Translations under genes and position numbers: made by a program | Notes under the pieces: model-generated | Databases searched by the model: none | What the model was told of the DNA's origin: nothing | Seen by the model: the letters and a program-made list of their open reading frames with translations, nothing else | Shown here: positions 5,762-7,166 of the stretch, piece by piece | Position numbering within the stretch: position 1 is the stretch's first letter | Layout: every line of letters starts with the position of its first letter | Assembly: GCA_035650655.1 (NCBI GenBank) | Contig: DASRHG010000140.1 | Location: 1-7,166, forward strand | DNA length: 7,166 bases | Reading direction: 5' to 3' | Source of the DNA: DASRHG01 sp035650655 | GTDB taxonomy: Bacteria; Desulfobacterota; Binatia; DP-6

Positions 5762-6802
5762 ATGACGAGGCGTCCGCGTATCGCGATCACCATGGGAGAT
5801 GCCGCCGGCATCGGGCCGGAGATCACGGTCAAGTCGCTCGCCGATCCGGCAGCCGCGCGCTGGTGCATCCCGGTCGTCCTCGGCGACGCGCGCGTCATGG
5901 AACGCGCGATGGACGCGACCGGCGTCCGGCTGCCGATCCGCCGGCTCCACAGCGTCGCCGAAGCCGCGGGCATGCCGGGCACGATCGAGATCGTCGACTA
6001 CGAGAACGTCGACATGCGGCAGCATCGTTGGGGCGAGGTGAACCCGGGCTTCGGCGAGGCCGCCGTGCACTACACGAAGGAGGCCGGACGCCTCGCGCTC
6101 GCGCACGAGATCGACGGGCTCGTCTCCGCGCCGCTCAACAAGGAGGCGATGCACGCCGCGGGCTACCGGTACGAGGGGCAGACCGAGATCCTGGGCGAGC
6201 TCACGGGCACGAAGCCCGCGATGGTCCTGCTGCTCGGCCCCATGCGCCTCATGCTGTTCACGAACCACATGGCGCTGCGCGCGGTGTGCGACTACATCCG
6301 GAAGGACCGGATCCTGGACCGGCTGGTGCTCGCCGATGCCGCGCTGCGCGACATGGGGATCGCGAGCCCGCGGCTCGCCGTCGCGGGGCTCAACCCGCAT
6401 GCGGGCGAGGGTGGCGTCTTCGGCCGCGAGGAGGTGGACGAGATCGTGCCAGCGATCGCGGCGGCGCGGGAGCGCGGCATCGACGCCGCGGGGCCGTTCC
6501 CGGGCGACACGGTATTCCTCAAGTCCCGCGACGGCGTCTGGGACCTGACGCTCGCGCTCTACCACGACCAGGGGCTCATGGCCGTGAAGCTGCTCGGCTT
6601 CGGCACCGTCGTGACGCTCCTCGTCGGGCTCCCGCTCGTCCGCACCTCGACGGGGCACGGGACGGCCTTCGACATCGCCGGGAGGAACGTCGCCGACCAC
6701 AAGAACCTGCTCGAGGCGCTGCGCGTCGCCGCCGAGGTCGCGGCCGCGCGGATGGGGGCCGCGGAGCCCGGGCTCGCGGCGCGCCACGGGGGGGCGGTGT
6801 GA
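5762..6802 (+). CDS. pdxA: PdxA-family dehydrogenase (4-hydroxythreonine-4-phosphate dehydrogenase-like)
   Basis: This 346-residue protein is slightly longer than E. coli PdxA (about 330). It is 5 bp downstream of the glycosyltransferase gene with a good GGAG. Family signatures run in order: ITMGDAAGIGPEI (9-21), SAPLNKEAM (122-130), FTNHM with H169, GLNPHAGEGGVFGREE with H213, LYHDQGLMAVK with H268, and TSTGHGTAFDIAG (295-307). The three histidines are the divalent-metal ligands known in PdxA. PdxA oxidises 4-phosphohydroxy-L-threonine with NAD in vitamin B6 synthesis; relatives act on D-threonate or D-erythronate 4-phosphate (PdxA2) or terephthalate cis-diol (TphB). Two substrate-site changes are visible: the GHTE motif is GQTE (Q140), and the usual Asp before HGTA is Gly (G298). 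With a cyclase-family hydrolase next door and no other B6 gene in view, a catabolic PdxA-like role is at least as likely as B6 synthesis. Confidence 0.92.
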   Translation: MTRRPRIAITMGDAAGIGPEITVKSLADPAAARWCIPVVLGDARVMERAMDATGVRLPIRRLHSVAEAAGMPGTIEIVDYENVDMRQHRWGEVNPGFGEAAVHYTKEAGRLALAHEIDGLVSAPLNKEAMHAAGYRYEGQTEILGELTGTKPAMVLLLGPMRLMLFTNHMALRAVCDYIRKDRILDRLVLADAALRDMGIASPRLAVAGLNPHAGEGGVFGREEVDEIVPAIAAARERGIDAAGPFPGDTVFLKSRDGVWDLTLALYHDQGLMAVKLLGFGTVVTLLVGLPLVRTSTGHGTAFDIAGRNVADHKNLLEALRVAAEVAAARMGAAEPGLAARHGGAV

Positions 6803-7166
6803 TGGGCGGAGACCGCGTCGACGTCCCGCGCCGGACGCGCGTCATCGACGTGTCCGTCCCGAACCGGCCCGGCATGCACGTCTATCCGGGCGACCCGGTG
6901 CCCGCGATCGCCGCCGAGCGCCGGATCGACCGCGGGGACGTGTGCAACCTCTCGCTGCTCACCATGGGGAGCCACACGGGGACGCACGTCGATGCCCCGT
7001 ATCATTTCCTGGCCGACGGGCCCCGCCTCGGGGACGTGCCGTTCGACCGCATGATCGGCGAGACCGTCGTCGCCGACCTCCGGGGCCGGGCGGCGGTCGA
7101 TGCCGCCGCGCTCGGGGGCGTGCCGCTCCGGGCGGGCGACATCCTCCTCTGCCGGACGGACAACTC
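6802..7166 (+). CDS. Cyclase-family / kynurenine formamidase-like metal hydrolase (3' truncated by window)
   Basis: The ATG overlaps the PdxA-like stop by one base (TGATG) and follows a G-rich stretch, so translation is probably coupled. The 121 visible residues match the N-terminal half of the cyclase superfamily (PF04199-like). They start with RVIDVSVPNRPGMHVYPGDP (13-32) and carry the diagnostic metal-binding motif HTGTHVDAPYHF at 58-69 (H58, H62, D64, H68). KADGP-like context (LADGPRLGDVPFD, 70-82) and RAGDILLCRTDN (110-121) also fit, the latter resembling the strand in kynurenine formamidase where the text usually continues into a second active-site region. Known members hydrolyse N-formylkynurenine, isatin or cyclic amides and imides. 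Substrate cannot be called, and the C-terminal half is outside the window. It is in the same operon as the PdxA-like gene, which suggests a joint catabolic step. Confidence 0.9.
   Translation, partial: MGGDRVDVPRRTRVIDVSVPNRPGMHVYPGDPVPAIAAERRIDRGDVCNLSLLTMGSHTGTHVDAPYHFLADGPRLGDVPFDRMIGETVVADLRGRAAVDAAALGGVPLRAGDILLCRTDN

Noticed and set aside
1..7166. CRISPR array, tRNA, rRNA, transposase or integration site
   Set aside because: No spaced direct repeats, cloverleaf, rRNA-like segment, transposase motif or terminal inverted repeats were noticed anywhere in the window.

Overview
The window is a very GC-rich, almost fully coding bacterial segment with all genes on the + strand. Codon third positions are strongly G/C, so long spurious open frames appear on both strands. 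Gene content suggests a diderm soil or sediment bacterium of the Myxococcota, Binatota or Rokubacteria kind: a multi-span membrane sulfatase-fold enzyme, an AP-superfamily phosphodiesterase, a GT4 glycosyltransferase, and PdxA-like and cyclase-family enzymes. That placement is inference; no rRNA or lineage marker is present.

Layout. (1) 1-666 is the 3' end of a secreted-type, cysteine-rich protein with a beta-solenoid region and a C-terminal IPT/TIG domain. (2) 667-796 is the only real intergenic gap. It holds a short hairpin just after the stop codon (possible terminator) and a sigma70-like promoter (TTGCGC, 17 bp, GATAAC) whose spacer contains a perfect inverted repeat. (3) From 797 to the right edge, six genes are packed with gaps of 34 bp or less or 1-nt overlaps, as in one operon: a small winged-helix-like protein, a membrane-anchored sulfatase-fold enzyme, a cytosolic-type phosphodiesterase/phosphatase of the same superfamily, a GT4 glycosyltransferase, a PdxA-family dehydrogenase, and the start of a kynurenine-formamidase-like cyclase-family hydrolase.

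The two alkaline-phosphatase-superfamily enzymes and the glycosyltransferase look like a module that builds or modifies a phosphorylated or otherwise decorated surface glycan or lipid. The last two genes look like a small-molecule metabolic module (vitamin B6, or more likely a PdxA-like catabolic dehydrogenase paired with a cyclase-family hydrolase). All the enzymes belong to known superfamilies. The points worth a second look are departures at key residues: Thr where sulfatases carry the formylglycine residue, both EX7E glutamates replaced in the GT4, and His-to-Gln and Asp-to-Gly changes in PdxA signature motifs. The shared C-terminal tail of the two AP-superfamily proteins and the promoter/operator arrangement also stand out. 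I see no clear evidence of a wholly new system, defence island, mobile element, CRISPR array or RNA gene.
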